Shown: positions 4,965-7,376 of the stretch, one piece after another
Layout: the number at the start of each line of letters is the position of its first letter
Numbering within the stretch: position 1 is the stretch's first letter
NCBI GenBank assembly: GCA_003453735.1
Contig: DMNE01000359.1
Span: 9,539 to 16,914 of the forward strand
Origin: Nitrospiraceae bacterium
Lineage (GTDB): Bacteria > Nitrospirota > Thermodesulfovibrionia > Thermodesulfovibrionales > UBA9159
Direction of reading: 5' to 3'
DNA: 7,376 nt
Notes under the pieces: generated by a model
Told to the model about the DNA's origin: nothing
Seen by the model: only the letters and a program-made list of their open reading frames with translations
The model's database searches: none
Made by a program: the position numbers and the translations under genes

Positions 4965-5894
4965 TTGAAGTTTTGGATTGGTATTACTGACAGCGAATGG
5001 TTTAGTTTTCTTTCTCAGCTTAATCCTGACGAAATCAATTTCTGGCAGCCAAGCGGGAGCGGAGCCTTCAAGGCACTAAAACCGTTCGAATTATTCCTTT
5101 TTAAGCTCCATTCTCCTCTAAATTTCATTGTGGGCGGAGGCTTTTTTATTGAGCATTCAATCCTGCCTATTTCTTTGGCATGGGAAGCATTCGAAAGGAA
5201 GAATGGCGCTGAGAACTTTGAAACCTTTCGTGGGCAGGTTCTAAAGTACCGAAATCAGGGTACCCTCATAGACAGTGATCCAATGATTGGGTGTATCATT
5301 TTGACGCAGCCTTTTTTCTTCTCAAGAGATGCGTGGATTCCCGTTCCCTCCGGTTGGAAGTCAAATATTGTTAGGGGAAAAATCTATTCTACAGACGATG
5401 TTGTAGGGTTATCGCTTTGGGCTGACGTCCAAAAGAGAATCGAAGGTTTTACTAAAGAAGAAGAACGACTGATGTCCTCCGATGAACAAGCTCGGTACGG
5501 AGCAGAGTATCTTGCGCGCGCGCGTCTGGGACAGGGCACTTTCCGTGTGCTTGTGACAGATGTGTATAGAAGGAGATGTGCGATCACGGGTGAAAGGACC
5601 CTGCCGGTGTTGGAGTCTGCACACATCAAGCCATACGCTTTGTCAGGTCCACACAGCATAAATAATGGTCTTCTTTTGAGGTCGGATCTACACAAATTAT
5701 TTGACCGGGGTTATATCACGGTCACTCCAGAATTTCATGTCGAAGTAAGTAGGCGAATAAAAGAGGAGTTTGAGAATGGTCATGATTACTATGCATTTCA
5801 AGGAAGCGAGTTGGTCAGTTTGCCTGAGAAACCCATTTATCACCCTTCGCGTGACTATCTCCAATGGCACAATGAGAACAGATTCAAGGTATGA
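4965..5894 (+). CDS. PUA-like domain/HNH endonuclease
   Basis: A TTG start at 4965 is supported by AAGGA nine bases upstream and by the family N-terminus, which I recall starting like MKFWIGITDSEWF. Residues 1-160 form a PUA-like fold with strongly conserved segments: INFWQPSGSGAFKAL, ELFLFKLHSPLNFIVGGGFF and IGCIILTQPFFF. Residues about 195-280 are an HNH domain of the PF13391 type: C205 in CAITGE, H220 in SAHIKPYA, N234 in NNGLLLRSD and H243 in DLHKLFDRGY. These supply the metal-binding and general-base residues. Its 309 residues are the usual length. Such proteins act as stand-alone, McrA-like, probably modification-dependent restriction enzymes that cut DNA in the cytoplasm. It follows a PUA-like protein with a different nuclease fold, and the MazG-like gene starts 26 bp after its stop, so all three are probably one transcript. 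The exact target base is unknown. Confidence 0.9.
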   Translation: MKFWIGITDSEWFSFLSQLNPDEINFWQPSGSGAFKALKPFELFLFKLHSPLNFIVGGGFFIEHSILPISLAWEAFERKNGAENFETFRGQVLKYRNQGTLIDSDPMIGCIILTQPFFFSRDAWIPVPSGWKSNIVRGKIYSTDDVVGLSLWADVQKRIEGFTKEEERLMSSDEQARYGAEYLARARLGQGTFRVLVTDVYRRRCAITGERTLPVLESAHIKPYALSGPHSINNGLLLRSDLHKLFDRGYITVTPEFHVEVSRRIKEEFENGHDYYAFQGSELVSLPEKPIYHPSRDYLQWHNENRFKV

Positions 5895-5920
5895 GGATAA
5901 CTTCATGAGAGGTAGGAACC

Positions 5921-6271
5921 ATGGATATTAAGCTGTTACAACAGAGGTTGCGCCTTTTCGCTGAGGAGAGAAACTGGAATCAATTTCACACTCCAAAGAA
6001 CCTGTCTATGGCGCTTGCCGCCGAGGCCGCTGAACTCCTCGAAATCTTCCAGTGGCTCACGGACGAACAGTCCCAGAACATCGTTAATAATGAAAAGGAA
6101 ATGACGCTCATAAAAGAGGAGATTGCTGACGTCCTTATCTATCTTATCCGCCTCAGCGACAAGCTTGGCATCGACATCGAAAAGGCAGCCTTGGAGAAGA
6201 TCGTAGTGAACGAAAAAAAATATCCAGTGCACCTTTCAAAAAACAACGCGACAAAATACAACAAACGATAA
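5921..6271 (+). CDS. MazG-like nucleotide pyrophosphohydrolase
   Basis: The ATG at 5921 follows AGGTAGGAA. The 116-residue protein is a single-domain member of the all-alpha NTP pyrophosphatase superfamily (MazG/RS21-C6/dCTPase type). The metal-binding signature is clear: E35xxE38 in EAAELLEIFQWL, and E67xxD70 in KEEIADVLIYLIRL. K25-to-E41 (KNLSMALAAEAAELLE) is the characteristic first helix. It converts a (d)NTP to the monophosphate and pyrophosphate, and the human RS21-C6 type prefers modified dCTP. Length and motif order are normal and I see no lesion. It sits between an HNH nuclease and a Nudix hydrolase, so it probably works with them on the nucleotide pool or on modified nucleotides. 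The substrate cannot be read from the sequence. Confidence 0.93.
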   Translation: MDIKLLQQRLRLFAEERNWNQFHTPKNLSMALAAEAAELLEIFQWLTDEQSQNIVNNEKEMTLIKEEIADVLIYLIRLSDKLGIDIEKAALEKIVVNEKKYPVHLSKNNATKYNKR

Positions 6272-6327
6272 TACGATGACAAAATTGGTAGTTAAAATAG
6301 TTCTAAATCGGTATTTATGAATATCAA

Positions 6328-6729
6328 ATGAATGCAATACACGTTGCTTGTGCGATTATAGAAGGCGATGGAAAAGTGCTTTCTACGCAACGCAGTGAAT
6401 CCATGAGTTTGCCACTAAAGTGGGAATTTCCAGGTGGCAAGATAAACGAGGGGGAAAAACCCGAGGAGTGCCTAAAACGTGAATTGCGTGAAGAGCTTGG
6501 AGTTGAGGTAGATATAGGCTACTCACTCTCTTCTTTAACGCACTATTATCCAACGTTCACCGTCACTCTTTATCCATTTGTTTGCAAGATCATTAGGGGT
6601 GAAATTAAACTACTCGAGCACAAGGCATTTACCTGGCTATCGCCAGAGCGACTACATGAGCTCGATTGGGCTGAAGCAGATTTCCCTTTAATTGAAAATT
6701 ATAGAAGGTTGCTAAGGTTATCATCATGA
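6328..6729 (+). CDS. Nudix hydrolase, MutT-type (d)NTP pyrophosphohydrolase
   Basis: The 133-residue protein carries a complete Nudix box (GX5EX7REUXEEXGU) at residues 37-59: G37, E43, then RELREELGV at 51-59, whose glutamates bind the metal. The preceding KWEFPGGK and the length are typical of MutT-like 8-oxo-dGTP or (deoxy)nucleoside triphosphate diphosphatases. It removes pyrophosphate from NTPs, often oxidised or modified ones. The start (ATG at 6328) has no clear Shine-Dalgarno sequence in the AT-rich 56-base gap after the MazG-like gene, so the exact start is less sure. Its TGA overlaps the next ATG (ATGA), which ties its translation to the downstream nuclease/DUF2075-like protein. Substrate is not deducible. 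Confidence 0.93.
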   Translation: MNAIHVACAIIEGDGKVLSTQRSESMSLPLKWEFPGGKINEGEKPEECLKRELREELGVEVDIGYSLSSLTHYYPTFTVTLYPFVCKIIRGEIKLLEHKAFTWLSPERLHELDWAEADFPLIENYRRLLRLSS

Positions 6730-7376
6730 CTGAGAACTCTGCGCGTTATGGCTGGGAATCGGATTTTCCTACCTTTGAAAAGAGTGGTGCTGGAGAAATT
6801 CGTAAACAACTGGAAGCGTTTATCCCCGATGCAAGTCATCAGCAAATCGCAGCTTGGGATCAATCTATTCCACAACTACAGTATGAAGTAGCTGAAATCC
6901 TCGAACGTACAGTTGCCGCCACCCGATACGAAACTGTCTTGGAATATGAGCTGCCAATGGAATCAAGACGAACTGATGTCATTTTTCTGATCAGCGGAGC
7001 ATTGGTAGTTATCGAGTTAAAAGGCAAGGCACGACCCTCACGAGCCGACATTGACCAAGCTGCTGCTTATGGTCGTGACCTGCGCTGTTATCATCGAGAT
7101 TGCGCTGACATTCCTGTACATGTGGTACTTCTGCCGACGCGTAGCAGTGGCTACGGTGGGGAGGTCTCAGGAGTTCATATCATGGGACCAGACGTCCTTG
7201 ATGATTTCATAACGCAGACAGATCGGCCAACGGTAGCTACGCCGATTCCCGCAAGTTCCTTTCTCGCGGCCGACGCCTATCGTCCACTTCCCACTCTCGT
7301 ACAGGCTGCACGCGAGCTAATGCGTTCAGGTTCTATTCGAGCAATCCACCGTGCCCGAGCCGCGACCGAGCCTGCC
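6726..7376 (+). CDS. Nuclease-domain protein, N-terminal part of a DUF2075-type ATPase/helicase (partial)
   Basis: An open frame starts at an ATG overlapping the Nudix stop by 4 bp and runs without a stop to the window end (217 codons), so the gene is cut by the window. Residues about 45-160 look like a RecB-like PD-(D/E)xK nuclease: YELPMESRRTDVIF with D84, VVIELKGKA with E97 and K99, then QAAAY at 111-115, the QxxxY motif. The last part (LVQAARELMRSGSIRAIHRA) resembles the linker that in DUF2075/COG3410 proteins leads into a P-loop helicase-like ATPase. I infer that the ATPase follows outside the window. Similar proteins occur in defence islands. The overlap with the Nudix gene implies a joint function. 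The nuclease signature is visible; the helicase part is inference. G+C seems higher than in the genes just upstream. Confidence 0.75.
   Translation, partial: MTENSARYGWESDFPTFEKSGAGEIRKQLEAFIPDASHQQIAAWDQSIPQLQYEVAEILERTVAATRYETVLEYELPMESRRTDVIFLISGALVVIELKGKARPSRADIDQAAAYGRDLRCYHRDCADIPVHVVLLPTRSSGYGGEVSGVHIMGPDVLDDFITQTDRPTVATPIPASSFLAADAYRPLPTLVQAARELMRSGSIRAIHRARAATEPA

Noticed and set aside
6280..6321. A 14-codon ORF between the MazG-like and Nudix genes
   Set aside because: No ribosome site of note, very AT-rich, and no recognisable peptide; treated as chance.
1..7376. CRISPR array
   Set aside because: No regularly spaced repeats of suitable length are present; the only repeats are short pairs.

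Overview
This window looks like a bacterial tRNA-associated integration hotspot. Decayed, phage-like genes lie on the left (about 1-1850). A tRNA-Arg(CCT) sits in the middle (1901-1977). On the right is an integrated element whose far end is outside the window. I cannot name the organism. Strong AGGAGG-type ribosome binding sites and a CCA-encoding tRNA fit a Gram-negative bacterium, perhaps of the Desulfobacterota/Nitrospirota type, but that is a weak guess. By eye the left part is richer in G+C than the nuclease genes at 3700-5900, which fits horizontal acquisition of the latter.

Left part: two minus-strand pseudogenes. One (1138-1463) is a small phage-type protein broken by a 5-bp tandem duplication. 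The other (96-1102) is a helical conserved hypothetical protein with two in-frame TGA stops, a frameshift in a G run and a lost C-terminus. A 12-bp hairpin (1559-1598) and a perfect 20-bp palindrome (1623-1642) follow. The palindrome abuts the C-terminal remnant of a tyrosine recombinase (1644-1841, plus strand), which points toward the tRNA.

Middle: tRNA-Arg(CCT), with short direct repeats on both sides (1851-1871 and 2047-2067) that could be integrase arm-type sites.

Right part: a full-length tyrosine integrase on the minus strand (2068-3189) follows a 24-codon ORF with a perfect Shine-Dalgarno sequence (3193-3267). Diverging from these is a frameshifted excisionase-like gene (3402-3622) that contains a good promoter (3549-3577). 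Downstream is a plus-strand operon: a PUA-like/PD-(D/E)xK-type restriction endonuclease-like protein (3720-4865), a 21-codon ORF (4887-4952), a PUA-like/HNH endonuclease (4965-5894), a MazG-like NTP pyrophosphohydrolase (5921-6271), a Nudix (MutT-type) hydrolase (6328-6729), and a nuclease/DUF2075-type protein that overlaps the Nudix gene by 4 bp and runs off the window (6726-7376).

How the genes may work together (inference): two base-reader/nuclease fusions with different cleavage chemistries, two enzymes that hydrolyse nucleoside triphosphates, and a nuclease that probably continues into an ATPase form a compact defence-type cassette. It may target phage with modified DNA or altered nucleotide pools. 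A broken excisionase and an integrase lacking the usual first catalytic arginine suggest the element may now be fixed in place.
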